Source: Candidatus Agathobaculum merdigallinarum (GTDB lineage: Bacteria; Bacillota; Clostridia; Oscillospirales; Butyricicoccaceae). From it: a DNA stretch of 12,809 nucleotides. The stretch lies in the NCBI GenBank assembly GCA_019115425.1, contig DXDO01000112.1, positions 1 through 12,809 on the forward strand, given 5' to 3'. Positions 1 through 6,797 of this stretch are shown piece by piece. Made by a program: the position numbers and the translations under genes. Within the stretch, counting starts at the first letter, position 1. Every line of letters starts with the position of its first letter. The notes below the pieces were generated by a model, which had not been told where the DNA came from, did not search any database, and was given only the letters and a program-made list of their open reading frames with translations.

Positions 1-24
1 TTGCACGCGTCCGCGAGGAACAAA

Positions 25-110
25 GGGCTATGCCCGCATAGTGACAACCACCAGCTTCGCTGGTGGATGTGTTCATTGCAATAGGCGTTCCCAGCTGTAC
101 GCTTGGAACG
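25..110. repeat. Three inverted repeats downstream of aspS
   Basis: The short stretch beyond the aspS stop holds three hairpin-forming repeats. CTATGC/GCATAG at 28-41 has a 2-nt centre and competes with GGGC-TAT-GCCC at 25-35. CCACCAG/CTGGTGG at 48-66 has a CTTCG centre. CGTTCC/GGAACG at 86-110 has a 13-nt loop. Read on the minus strand, none is followed by a clean T tract; GCCCTTTGTT after the last is the nearest, so termination of aspS here is possible but weak. The CCACCAGC-TTCG-CTGGTGG type of hairpin resembles subterminal hairpins of IS200/IS605-like elements, but no transposase is visible and the window edge cuts the context. Confidence 0.6.
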
Positions 111-117
111 GATATTG

Positions 118-1443
118 TTACGGCTCCAGTCGGTTCATATCGCGCGGGAACATGGATGCGTCGCGCACATTGTTCAGCTTCAGCAGCTGCATGGTCAGGC
201 GCTCGAGGCCGATGCCCAGACCGCCGTGCGGCGGCATGCCGTACTTGTGCAGCATGGTGAAGGACTCAAACAGCTCGGCGTTCATCTTGCGCGCTGCGAG
301 CTTGTCCATCTGCTCCTGATAATCGTGGATACGCTGGCCGCCGGTCGTGATTTCCAGACCGCGGAACAGCAGGTCGAACGACAGTGCGAGCTTGGGGTCC
401 TCCGGATCGTCCATCGCGTAGAACGGGCGCTTGGCAGACGGGAAGTGGGTGACGAACACGAAATCGCTGTCGTGCTCCTCCTTCGCCCACTGGCAGAGCA
501 GCACTTCTTCATCCGGATTGAGGTCGTAGCGGTTCTTGGACTTGTGACCGTACTTCTCCTCCATGATCTGCTTGGCTTCGTGGAAGCGGATGGTCGGGAT
601 CTCGCGGATTTCCGGAATCTCCGCGTTCAGCATGGCGATCTCTTCCGGACAGTGCTCCTTGACGTAATTCATAACGTATTTGAGCATGCCGGTCTCCATC
701 TCCATGACGTCGTACATCGAGTCGATATACGCCATCTCGAAATCGAGGCCGATATATTCGTTCAAATGGCGCGAGGTGTTGTGGCGCTCGGCGCGGTAAA
801 CACTGCCGATCTCAAACACGCGGCCGAACGCGCCCGCAAGGTACTGCTTGTGGAACTGCGGGGACTGCGCGAGGTAGGCCGGATTGCCGAAGTAGTCCAG
901 CTTGAACAGGTTTGCGCCGCCCTCCGCGCCAGCGACAACGATCTTGGGCGTGTGGATGTGGGTAAAGCCCTGCGACTGCATATATTCCGCAAAGCCGTCC
1001 GCGATCGCGCCCTGCACGCGGAATACCGCCTGCTTGCGCGGGTGGCGCAGGGTGATCGGACGCAGCGGCAGGTCTACATCGAGCGACAGGCCCATATACT
1101 TCTTGCCGAGCGGTACGGGCAGCTGCTCGTAGGGACGGCCGAGCACCTTGACCGCCGACAGGACGACCTCTACGCCGTGCTCGGCGCGGGGTTCCTCGTG
1201 TACCTTGCCGGAGACCTCGAGCACCATTGCGTCCTTGATCTCGCTGCGTGCGATGCCGCCGATCTCGTCCCCCTGGAAGGTGCACTGGATCAGGCCGCGC
1301 TCCACGCGCATAATGACAAACGCGAAGTCCGACATATCGCGCACGCGGTGCACGGTGCCGCGGAAGGTGACGTCCTCGCCGACTGCGCCGCACACACGCT
1401 TTACGGTATCGACATACCGGCCCGCTTCATGAATCATTTCCAT
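118..1443 (-). CDS. aspS: Aspartyl-tRNA synthetase, archaeal/eukaryotic type
   Basis: Class II aminoacyl-tRNA synthetase that charges tRNA with aspartate in the cytosol. The 441-residue length and overall plan match the short archaeal-type enzyme, not the bacterial enzyme of about 590 residues, which carries an extra GAD insertion domain. An N-terminal OB-fold anticodon domain (about 1-105) is followed by the catalytic core: EGGANLF at 174-180, QSPQFHKQ at 193-200, motif 2 with YRAERHNTSRHLNEY at 216-230, motif 3 GLGIGLER at 408-415, and the typical FPRDMNRLEP tail. The ATG at 1443 follows GAGAGG by 12 nt; a second ATG at 1437 is further away. In the Clostridia this type is often a second AspRS and may be non-discriminating, charging tRNA-Asn with Asp for later amidation; that cannot be decided from sequence alone. 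The leader is about 40 nt, too short for a T-box. Confidence 0.95.
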   Translation of the reverse strand: MEMIHEAGRYVDTVKRVCGAVGEDVTFRGTVHRVRDMSDFAFVIMRVERGLIQCTFQGDEIGGIARSEIKDAMVLEVSGKVHEEPRAEHGVEVVLSAVKVLGRPYEQLPVPLGKKYMGLSLDVDLPLRPITLRHPRKQAVFRVQGAIADGFAEYMQSQGFTHIHTPKIVVAGAEGGANLFKLDYFGNPAYLAQSPQFHKQYLAGAFGRVFEIGSVYRAERHNTSRHLNEYIGLDFEMAYIDSMYDVMEMETGMLKYVMNYVKEHCPEEIAMLNAEIPEIREIPTIRFHEAKQIMEEKYGHKSKNRYDLNPDEEVLLCQWAKEEHDSDFVFVTHFPSAKRPFYAMDDPEDPKLALSFDLLFRGLEITTGGQRIHDYQEQMDKLAARKMNAELFESFTMLHKYGMPPHGGLGIGLERLTMQLLKLNNVRDASMFPRDMNRLEP

Positions 1444-1486
1444 AATCTTTTAACGCCTCTCTATATCAGCATTTTTACAGGAATAT

Positions 1487-1515
1487 ATTGTATCATGAAA
1501 GCGGAAGATAAACAA
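1487..1515 (-). promoter_or_regulatory. Sigma-A-type promoter of aspS
   Basis: On the minus strand, TTGTTT (1515-1510) is followed after 17 nt by TACAAT (1492-1487), with a TG two bases before the -10 box. Transcription would begin near 1480, giving a leader of about 37 nt to the aspS ATG. Confidence 0.7.
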
Positions 1516-1530
1516 GGTTTTTTGCAGGAA

Positions 1531-1552
1531 AGTACGAAGAAAGTACGAAGAA
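1531..1552. repeat. Perfect 11-bp tandem duplication
   Basis: AGTACGAAGAA occurs twice back to back (1531-1541 and 1542-1552). It lies between the terminator of the sigma-like gene and the -35 box of aspS, and probably arose by slippage. Confidence 0.85.
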
Positions 1553-1574
1553 AAGGCGGTTATTCCGCGCCTTT
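1552..1574 (-). terminator. Intrinsic terminator overlapping the end of the sigma-like gene
   Basis: AAAGGCG (1552-1558) pairs with CGCCTTT (1568-1574) around a 9-nt loop. On the minus strand the hairpin leads into TTTTCTTC. The stop codon (1562-1560) sits inside the loop, so the stem begins within the final codons. It separates this gene from the aspS promoter. Confidence 0.6.
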
Positions 1575-1985
1575 GCGCGGCGGCATGGAGGCTTTTTCCT
1601 CCTCGAGCGTCCGCTGGGCGCGGTGCAGGAGGGCGCCGACCTGAGCAATTCGGGGCGGGAGCGGGTCGGACGGGGCGGCGGAAAGGCCTGCTTTGCGGCA
1701 CATTTCGCGGTGCAGCAGGGACAGGGCGCCTGCGATCGCTTCCAGTTCGCTGCGGGTGAGCGGGAAGTCCACGGGGCGCGTGTCGGTCAGCGGCGGCGCA
1801 TCAAGCAGGATCGCGGCATCCCGCAGGCGGCGGTAGGCAGTATGATAGGTTTTGCCGGCGTTGGCGGCGCTCATGCCGAGCCGCGCTCCGATCTGGACGA
1901 AGGTCAGGTTCTGCTGGCGCAGCAGATAGACCTGCCGCTGGTGTTCTGTCAGGATGGATAGGTTCTGGTCCATACGATCTAACAT
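1560..1985 (-). CDS. Small sigma-70 region-4-like helix-turn-helix protein
   Basis: A 141-residue protein whose N-terminal third (about 12-56) has the sigma-70 region 4 pattern: LTEHQRQVYLL, then LTFVQIGARLGMS as the helix-turn-helix, then AYRRLRD. The rest (about 65-141) is helical and charged, with no family I recognise. There is no region 2, so it cannot act as a complete sigma factor; it is more likely a DNA-binding regulator of the kind found in phage-like or accessory regions. An ATG at 2003 would add six residues but has no ribosome site. The ATG at 1985 is preceded by GAGGTGAG at 6-nt spacing and is the better start. The gene is divergent from a Cro/CI gene, and its promoter contains a strong dyad, so repression by a neighbouring HTH protein is likely. 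Confidence 0.75.
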   Translation of the reverse strand: MLDRMDQNLSILTEHQRQVYLLRQQNLTFVQIGARLGMSAANAGKTYHTAYRRLRDAAILLDAPPLTDTRPVDFPLTRSELEAIAGALSLLHREMCRKAGLSAAPSDPLPPRIAQVGALLHRAQRTLEEEKASMPPRKGAE

Positions 1986-2003
1986 TAAGCTCACCTCAGT
2001 CAT

Positions 2004-2032
2004 ATTTTAGGACTATTAGTCCAAAAATACAA
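2004..2032 (-). promoter_or_regulatory. Promoter of the sigma-like gene
   Basis: On the minus strand TTGTAT (2032-2027) is followed after 17 nt by TAAAAT (2009-2004). The spacer is almost filled by the dyad at 2010-2022, a classic repressor placement. Transcription would start near 1997, at the edge of the ribosome site, so the leader would be very short. Confidence 0.6.
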
Positions 2033-2050
2033 TTGGACATATTGTACTAA
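2005..2050. promoter_or_regulatory. Pair of operator-like dyads in the divergent HTH intergenic region
   Basis: The first dyad is GGACTA-T-TAGTCC (2010-2022). It extends to arms of about 11 bp (2005-2027) with a single mismatch. A related site, TTGGACATATTGTACTAA (2033-2050), matches the minus-strand version of the first, TTGGACTAATAGTCCTAA (2025-2008), at 14 of 18 positions. Two related sites between divergent regulator genes suggest binding by one of their products, most simply the Cro/CI protein starting at 2075. A plus-strand TATAAT lies at 2053-2058. Its nearest -35-like hexamer, TTGGAC (2033-2038), is only 14 bp away, so the rightward promoter is unclear. Confidence 0.65.
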
Positions 2051-2074
2051 AATATAATGACATTGGTGATTGAT

Positions 2075-2290
2075 GTGAGACTCAGAATCCGCGATCTGCG
2101 GGAAGATAACGACCTGACCCAGCAGGAAGTCGCTGCGTATCTGCATTGCGATCAGTCATTGTATTCCAAGTATGAGCGTGGCGAGCGGGACCTGCCGCTT
2201 GACTACTTCATCAAGCTGGGGCAGTACTATCAGGTCAGCTTAGACTATCTGGCGGGGTTGACGGATGATAAAACGATAAAAGGGCAATAA
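2075..2290 (+). CDS. Cro/CI (XRE)-family transcriptional regulator
   Basis: A 71-residue protein that is essentially one HTH domain (residues about 3-66). It has the RIRDLREDNDLTQQEVA...YSKYERGERDLP signature and the PLDYFIKLGQYYQVSLDYLAGLTD C-terminal helices of stand-alone XRE regulators. The frame is open to an ATG at 2057, but GTG at 2075 is preceded by GGTGAT at 5 nt and gives the usual family N-terminus, so I use GTG. With that start, the TATAAT at 2053-2058 leaves almost no leader. The gene is divergent from the sigma-like gene and its stop overlaps the next start by one base (TAATG), implying translational coupling. It is the likeliest binder of the two dyads upstream, by analogy with autoregulated divergent pairs. 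Confidence 0.85.
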   Translation: MRLRIRDLREDNDLTQQEVAAYLHCDQSLYSKYERGERDLPLDYFIKLGQYYQVSLDYLAGLTDDKTIKGQ

Positions 2291-2523
2291 TGATGATTTG
2301 TTACGAACCGCTTTGGCGGACGATGCGCAGCCGTAAAGTGACGACTTATACGCTGCGGGCAAAGCATAAAATCAGCCATGCCACTGTACAGCGCTTGCAG
2401 GCGAATTTACCGGTATCGACCTATACGCTCGACCGCCTGTGCAGGATTTTAGACTGCCCGCTGGAGGATGTAGCGATGTATGCTCCGGACGAGCAGTGGA
2501 AGCAGCAGGAGGTAAAAAAGTAG
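2290..2523 (+). CDS. Cro/CI-family HTH protein (HTH_26-like)
   Basis: A 77-residue small regulator. YEPLWRTMRSRKVTTYTLRAKHKISHATVQRLQ is followed by STYTLDRLCRILDCPLEDVAMY, the arrangement of the short Cro/CI proteins grouped as HTH_26. Such proteins bind DNA as dimers, and their targets are generally local. The ATG at 2290 overlaps the stop of the preceding HTH gene by one base; another ATG follows immediately at 2293. A GGGC-containing AAAGGG element lies just upstream. The C-terminus is lysine/glutamine-rich and untypical of a sensor domain. A hairpin follows the stop. Together with the preceding gene it forms a two-gene unit. Confidence 0.85.
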   Translation: MMICYEPLWRTMRSRKVTTYTLRAKHKISHATVQRLQANLPVSTYTLDRLCRILDCPLEDVAMYAPDEQWKQQEVKK

Positions 2524-2527
2524 AATA

Positions 2528-2558
2528 AAACCGCATTGCCGGCATGGCGATGCGGTTT
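2528..2558 (+). terminator. Hairpin terminator after the two-gene HTH unit
   Basis: AAACCGCAT (2528-2536) pairs with ATGCGGTTT (2550-2558). The inner TGCC/GGCG extends the stem to about 13 bp with a GGCAT loop. The T tract is short (TTTCTGGATTT), so termination may be partial. A consensus -35 hexamer TTGACA (2565-2570) follows but I see no matching -10 box for the next gene. Confidence 0.6.
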
Positions 2559-2601
2559 CTGGATTTGACAGGTCGTTTTTTAACAGCAAGGAATGATGTG
2601 A

Positions 2602-2862
2602 GTGGACAAAAAGGATCAAATGTATGCCCAGCTGCTTGTCGAGCGTATCCGCTTGCTGTGTCAGCGTCGAGGCTTGTCGATCAATAAGCTGGCTGAAATG
2701 AGCGATATCGGGCAGTCCACCATAGACAATTTGATGAATGGACATACCCTGAATCCGGGCGTTCGGACATTGCATAAAATTGCGCTGGCATTCAGCATGA
2801 CGCTGGCAGAATTTCTTGATTTCAAGGAATTAAACGAATTTTCATTCGACGATGAAAAATAA
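2602..2862 (+). CDS. Cro/CI (XRE)-family transcriptional regulator
   Basis: An 86-residue stand-alone HTH_3-type protein. LLVERIRLLCQRRGLSINKLAEMSDIGQSTIDNLMNG contains the helix-turn-helix (about residues 10-46), followed by the LHKIALAFSMTLAEFLDF helices that close the fold and an acidic tail. It starts at GTG, with AAGGA 9 nt upstream; the upstream ATGATG runs straight into a stop in its frame. Codon use is more AT-rich than in the flanking metabolic genes, as for the whole HTH cassette. It is third in a row of HTH genes but is separated from the first two by a hairpin and ended by its own strong terminator. Its target is unknown. Confidence 0.85.
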   Translation: MDKKDQMYAQLLVERIRLLCQRRGLSINKLAEMSDIGQSTIDNLMNGHTLNPGVRTLHKIALAFSMTLAEFLDFKELNEFSFDDEK

Positions 2863-2897
2863 AAGGCAGATACGGCATTGCTGTAACTGCCTTTTTT
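2861..2897. terminator. Strong bidirectional intrinsic terminator
   Basis: AAAAGGCAG (2861-2869) pairs with CTGCCTTTT (2887-2895), and an inner stem TACGGC/GCTGTA (2871-2876 with 2880-2885) closes on an ATT loop. The plus strand ends in T6 and the minus strand in TTTTATTTTT. It serves the convergent HTH gene (+) and the flippase gene (-), whose stop is 33 bp away. Confidence 0.85.
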
Positions 2898-2929
2898 ATT
2901 TCTCCTGCGGCGCATCCGCCAGAACGGGT

Positions 2930-4375
2930 TTACCGCTTCAATTTGCGCATAACCGCCTGCATTTCCTCGCGGCCCTCGCCGGATACGACAATGCAGACCG
3001 CATAGACGATGACGCCCGCGACTACCGCCAGCGCGAGCCGCAGAATATTTCCCACGGGCAGCAGGGTACAGCCGTAGGCCGCCGCGCCGCACAGCAGCGC
3101 GGAAACCACAATGCGCGCCACGCACGCCGGCGCAACGCGAAACAGGAAGCGGCGGCGCACCCGTACACAGGTGATGATAAAGTAGGAGGCAAACGCGACG
3201 ACCGAGCCGAGCGCGCCGCCCGTAAAGCCGAGCACCTGCAGCAGCACGACGCTGGAGATCACCTTGATGACCGCCGCGATAGCGCTGTTCTGGAGCACCT
3301 GCCCAGTGGACTGTTCCAGCTCGTACGCCTTGTTGGCGTATTCGGTCAGACCCATGAACAGCATGGCGAGCGCGGTGTAGGCGATGACCGGCGCGCCCGC
3401 GTCATATCCTTCCGCGAACAGGAAGCGCGACAGCGGCAGGGATACCGCGGTCAATCCCGCGACCGCGGGCGCTGCGATCAGCAGATACAGCCGCACGCCC
3501 TGATCGAGCAGCGGCTTGGCGGCGGCCTGTCCGCCCTCGCGCCAGCCGCGCAGCACGGCCGGATATACGCCGCGCATGATGCCGACCGAGATCATCGTGA
3601 ACAGGCCGGAGGCGATCGAGTTGTTGCTGGAATACACGCCGTAGACATCCATGTCAAAAAAGCCGACGACAAGATATTTGTCGATCTGGTTGAGCAGCGT
3701 GACCGAGATGGACACGCCCATCAGCGGCAGACCGTACTTGAGGAACTTGCCGAATAGCTCGCGCGAGAAGAAACGCAGCCGCACGATCGTGGGCAGGCCG
3801 AGCGCCGCGACCGCGCCGATGCCCGCGATGCCGTCCGCCACCGTGTTGGCGGCGATGGCAGGGAGCGGCGAGGACGGATTATTCATGCCGAATACCAGCG
3901 CGTAAGCCACCGCGAGTTTGAGCACGGCGGACAACAGGCTGAGCGTGATCGAGGCCTTCATCCGCCCGAGCTGGATGAGCGCGGAGTTCAGGATCTGGAA
4001 GATCGTATAGCTGAAGAACATGGCCATAAAGCCCAGATAGAGCGGGTCATGCGTGACAACGGCGGCGATGCAGCTGAATCCCGCAACGGCCGCGCAGATC
4101 AGCAGATAGACGGTCGCAACGGTGGAAAACAGGCCGCGGCCCTTGTCTTTGTGGTATTCTTCGCCAACGTAGCGGGTGGCGGAGTTCGCCATCCAGCCCG
4201 CAAGGATGAGGTAGGCGATTTGCACGTTGAAGTTGATGAAGTTGAACGTGCCGACCGTCGATTGATAGAACAGGTGCGTATACAGGGACGAGCAGGCGAT
4301 GACCAGCAGGCCTTCGATGATCTTTGCAGGCAGGAAGAGCATCGCGTCGCGCGTCATGGTGTTTTTACCGGACAA
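2930..4375 (-). CDS. Polysaccharide flippase, Wzx/MATE-like membrane protein
   Basis: A 481-residue protein made almost entirely of hydrophobic segments, consistent with the 12-14 helices of the MOP superfamily that move lipid-linked glycans across the cytoplasmic membrane. Early LPAKIIEGLLVIACSSLY, mid-protein LLNQIDKYLVVGFFDMDVYGVYSS and late YANKAYELEQSTGQVL fit the polysaccharide-biosynthesis (Wzx-like) branch rather than drug-exporting MATE proteins. The start is TTG at 4375, with GAGAGG 9 nt upstream; the first ATG (4357) is 27 nt from that site and is less likely. It is divergent from a glycosyltransferase-CsaB gene, which suggests it exports the cell-wall polymer that locus makes. The substrate is not readable from sequence. 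Confidence 0.88.
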   Translation of the reverse strand: MSGKNTMTRDAMLFLPAKIIEGLLVIACSSLYTHLFYQSTVGTFNFINFNVQIAYLILAGWMANSATRYVGEEYHKDKGRGLFSTVATVYLLICAAVAGFSCIAAVVTHDPLYLGFMAMFFSYTIFQILNSALIQLGRMKASITLSLLSAVLKLAVAYALVFGMNNPSSPLPAIAANTVADGIAGIGAVAALGLPTIVRLRFFSRELFGKFLKYGLPLMGVSISVTLLNQIDKYLVVGFFDMDVYGVYSSNNSIASGLFTMISVGIMRGVYPAVLRGWREGGQAAAKPLLDQGVRLYLLIAAPAVAGLTAVSLPLSRFLFAEGYDAGAPVIAYTALAMLFMGLTEYANKAYELEQSTGQVLQNSAIAAVIKVISSVVLLQVLGFTGGALGSVVAFASYFIITCVRVRRRFLFRVAPACVARIVVSALLCGAAAYGCTLLPVGNILRLALAVVAGVIVYAVCIVVSGEGREEMQAVMRKLKR

Positions 4376-4408
4376 ATGAGGGAACCTCTCTTTCGGTCAG
4401 ATAAAAAT

Positions 4409-4436
4409 AGTATAGCATGTTTCAGCGGAAAAACAA
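4409..4436 (-). promoter_or_regulatory. Promoter of the flippase gene
   Basis: On the minus strand TTGTTT (4436-4431) is followed after 16 nt by TATACT (4414-4409), with TGC just ahead of it (extended -10). Confidence 0.65.
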
Positions 4437-4475
4437 ATAGCGGTTTTTGAGCAGATGGGCGGCCGATGTATTTAT

Positions 4476-4504
4476 TTGCGTTTGCGCCATTGGCGTGTTA
4501 TACT
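4476..4504 (+). promoter_or_regulatory. Promoter of the glycosyltransferase/CsaB operon
   Basis: TTGCGT (4476-4481) is followed after 17 nt by TATACT (4499-4504), preceded by TGT (extended -10). A start near 4511 leaves a leader of about 34 nt to the TTG start codon at 4545. It is back to back with the flippase promoter 40 bp away, which would allow shared control. Confidence 0.7.
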
Positions 4505-4544
4505 GTCTGTGTATGTCAAAATATCCCCTTTGGAGGAATCTGTT

Positions 4545-6797
4545 TTGCGAGTAATGCACGTGATGGGCGGCGGCGACGTGGGCGGCGCCAAGACCCATAT
4601 TATGAATATGGTGACAGGCCTTGCCGCGCGCAACGAGGTCATGCTGCTGTCCTTCCGCGCCGGCCCGTTTGCGGACGAGGCGCGCGAGCGCGGCATCGAT
4701 GTGCGCGTGATCGAGCGGCACAATCCGTTCCGCGCGGCTCGTGCGATGCGCGATCTGGTGGACGAGTTCCGGCCGGATATCATCCACTGCCACGGCGGCC
4801 GCGCCAACCTGATGGGCGCGATGGTGCGCCGCAGCCGCAGGGTGCCGATCGTGACGACCGTACACTCGGACTATCGGCTCGACTACCTCGGCAACCCGTT
4901 CAAGCAGCATACGTTCGGCGCGGCAAACGCGGTCGCGCTGCGCTTTCTGGATTTTTACCAGCCGGTCGCAGACCGCATGGCGCGCACGCTGATCGAGCGC
5001 GGGTTTGATCCCGAGCGCATCGTCAAGATCTACAACGGCATGGATTTTGTGCGCCCCACGGGCGATTTTGACCGCGCTTCCTACCTGCGCGATACCTTCG
5101 GCACGGAGATCGGGGAGGGGGACGTGCTTTGCGGCATTGCCGCGCGCCTGACCGCGGTCAAGGACATCGCCACGACCGTGCGCGCGTTTGCAGAGGCGCT
5201 GAAAGACGCGCCGCAGCTGCGCCTGTTTATCGCGGGCGAGGGCGAGGACGAGGAGATGCTCCGCAAGCTGTGCATCCAGCTCGGCGTGGCGGCGCGCGTG
5301 ACGTTCTGCGGCTGGGTGTCGCCGGTCGAACCGTTTTTCCGCGCCATGGATATCAATCTGCTGTCCTCGGTTTCCGAAACCTTCCCGTACTCCATTCTGG
5401 AGGGCGTCTGCGCGGGCTGCGCGACCATCTGCTCGGATGTCGGCGGCATGCCCGAGCTGATCGACACGGGCGAAAACGGCTATATTTTCCCGATCGGGGA
5501 TTACAGGCAGCTTGCGCGCTATATGGCGCGGCTGGCCAACGACGCCGAGCTGCGCCGCACCTTCGCGGAAGCGCTGTATGAAAAGGCCTCCCGTGATTTT
5601 TCCAGGGATAAGATGTGCGAGCGGCAGGAGGCAAACTACCGCCATCTGCTGGCGCGCTTCCACCGTCCGGCGGACGAGCGGGAGAGCATCGTCATCTGCG
5701 GCGCGTACGGCCGCGGCAACGCGGGCGACGACGCGATTCTGGAGGCGATCGTGCAGGAGATGCGCGCGCTCGACCCCAGACGTTCGATCTGGGTTATGTC
5801 GCGCCGCCCGAAGGAGACGCGGCTGGTCTACCGCACGAATGCAATTTATACCTTTAATATTTTCGCCGTGCTGCGGCGGTTCCGCAGGGCGGCGCTCTAT
5901 ATCAACGGCGGCGGCACGCTGATGCAGGACGTGACCTCGACCCGTTCGATCTGGTATTACTGCTATACGCTGCGCGCGGCGAAAAAACGCGGCTGCAAGG
6001 TGATGATGTACGGCTGCGGCATTGGTCCGATCAGCCGTGCGGGCAACCGGAAAATGGCGGCAAAGACGATCGATACCTCGGTCGATCGGATCACCCTGCG
6101 CGACGAGAACTCCAAGCAGGAGCTGGCGCGCATGGGCGTGACCCGTCCGGATATCCGTGTGTCCGCTGACCCGACCATCATCCTCGATCCCGCCCCGCGC
6201 GAGATCGTCAGCCTTGCGCTCGAGCAGAGCGGCATCGATCCGGAGGGGAACTACATCGGCTTCGGCCTGCGAAACTGGAAGGGGCTGGACGCTGCGCTGC
6301 CCGCCATCGCGGCGGCCGCGGACTACGCTTACGAGAAGTATGGCCTGACCCCTGTGTTCGTGCCCATCGAATTCCCGAGCGACCTGACGCCCGCCGAGCG
6401 CGTGGGCGCACTGCTGCACTGCCCGTGGCACGCGGTGCGCACCCGCCAGCCGATCGAGGTCACGATCGGTATCCTCGCGCGCATGAAAACCGTGGTGGGT
6501 ATCCGCCTGCACTCGTTGATGTTTTCGGCGGGGCAGGGCGTGCCGGTCGTGGGCATGAGCTACGACATCAAGGTGGACAGCTTCCTCAAATATATCGGAA
6601 GCAGCACCTGCTTACAGCTGCGTTCGGCTACAACCGAAGACCTGTGCCGCATGATTGAAAAGTGCCAGTCCGGCGCGCTGGATGAAGAGGTGCGCCGCAA
6701 TGCCAAGCTGCTGCGCGAGCGCGAGCACGAAAACGTGCGCGGCGCGGCTGCCCTGCTGGGGCTGAATTATGAGAAAAAGGACGAAGAGACCGCATGA
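4545..6797 (+). CDS. csaB: Fused GT4 glycosyltransferase and CsaB-type polysaccharide pyruvyl transferase
   Basis: A 750-residue two-domain protein. Residues 1 to about 370 are a GT-B/GT4 glycosyltransferase: HVMGGGDVGGAKTH at the N-terminus, HCHGGRANLMG, YNGMDFVRP, and the E-x7-E motif with E278 and E286. Residues about 380-735 are a polysaccharide pyruvyl transferase (PS_pyruv_trans, CsaB type): CGAYGRGNAGDDAIL, INGGG at 453-457, RDENS, DPTIIL, and IRLHS at 653-657 followed by PVVGMSYDIKV. CsaB adds ketal pyruvate to secondary cell-wall polymers, which anchors SLH-domain surface proteins. The fusion would couple sugar addition and pyruvylation; that is inference. The frame is open from 4455, but TTG at 4545 with GGAGG 8 nt upstream gives the normal GT4 N-terminus. 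Its stop overlaps the next gene by 4 bases (ATGA). Confidence 0.9.
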   Translation: MRVMHVMGGGDVGGAKTHIMNMVTGLAARNEVMLLSFRAGPFADEARERGIDVRVIERHNPFRAARAMRDLVDEFRPDIIHCHGGRANLMGAMVRRSRRVPIVTTVHSDYRLDYLGNPFKQHTFGAANAVALRFLDFYQPVADRMARTLIERGFDPERIVKIYNGMDFVRPTGDFDRASYLRDTFGTEIGEGDVLCGIAARLTAVKDIATTVRAFAEALKDAPQLRLFIAGEGEDEEMLRKLCIQLGVAARVTFCGWVSPVEPFFRAMDINLLSSVSETFPYSILEGVCAGCATICSDVGGMPELIDTGENGYIFPIGDYRQLARYMARLANDAELRRTFAEALYEKASRDFSRDKMCERQEANYRHLLARFHRPADERESIVICGAYGRGNAGDDAILEAIVQEMRALDPRRSIWVMSRRPKETRLVYRTNAIYTFNIFAVLRRFRRAALYINGGGTLMQDVTSTRSIWYYCYTLRAAKKRGCKVMMYGCGIGPISRAGNRKMAAKTIDTSVDRITLRDENSKQELARMGVTRPDIRVSADPTIILDPAPREIVSLALEQSGIDPEGNYIGFGLRNWKGLDAALPAIAAAADYAYEKYGLTPVFVPIEFPSDLTPAERVGALLHCPWHAVRTRQPIEVTIGILARMKTVVGIRLHSLMFSAGQGVPVVGMSYDIKVDSFLKYIGSSTCLQLRSATTEDLCRMIEKCQSGALDEEVRRNAKLLREREHENVRGAAALLGLNYEKKDEETA

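Noticed and set aside
41..319. Short plus-strand frame starting within the hairpins after aspS
   Set aside because: No ribosome site, mostly antisense to the aspS 3' end, and no recognisable domain.
1444..1486. T-box leader of aspS
   Set aside because: The leader from the predicted start is only about 37 nt, far too short for a T-box.
103..1644. Long plus-strand open frame of about 513 codons opposite aspS
   Set aside because: It is the antisense of a well-supported synthetase gene in GC-rich DNA, has no ribosome site, and its translation shows no domain.
2565..2593. Promoter for the third HTH gene using the consensus TTGACA
   Set aside because: No acceptable -10 hexamer lies 16-18 bp downstream; expression may come from read-through of the weak hairpin at 2528-2558.
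2852..3757. Plus-strand open frame of about 301 codons opposite the flippase C-terminal half
   Set aside because: It overlaps a strong terminator and a clear membrane-protein gene; Arg/His/Gln-rich composition indicates a shadow.
4422..6512. Minus-strand open frame of about 696 codons opposite the glycosyltransferase-CsaB gene
   Set aside because: Its translation is rich in Arg, His and Ala, the typical shadow of a GC-rich gene; the plus-strand frame has clear motifs, promoter and ribosome site.
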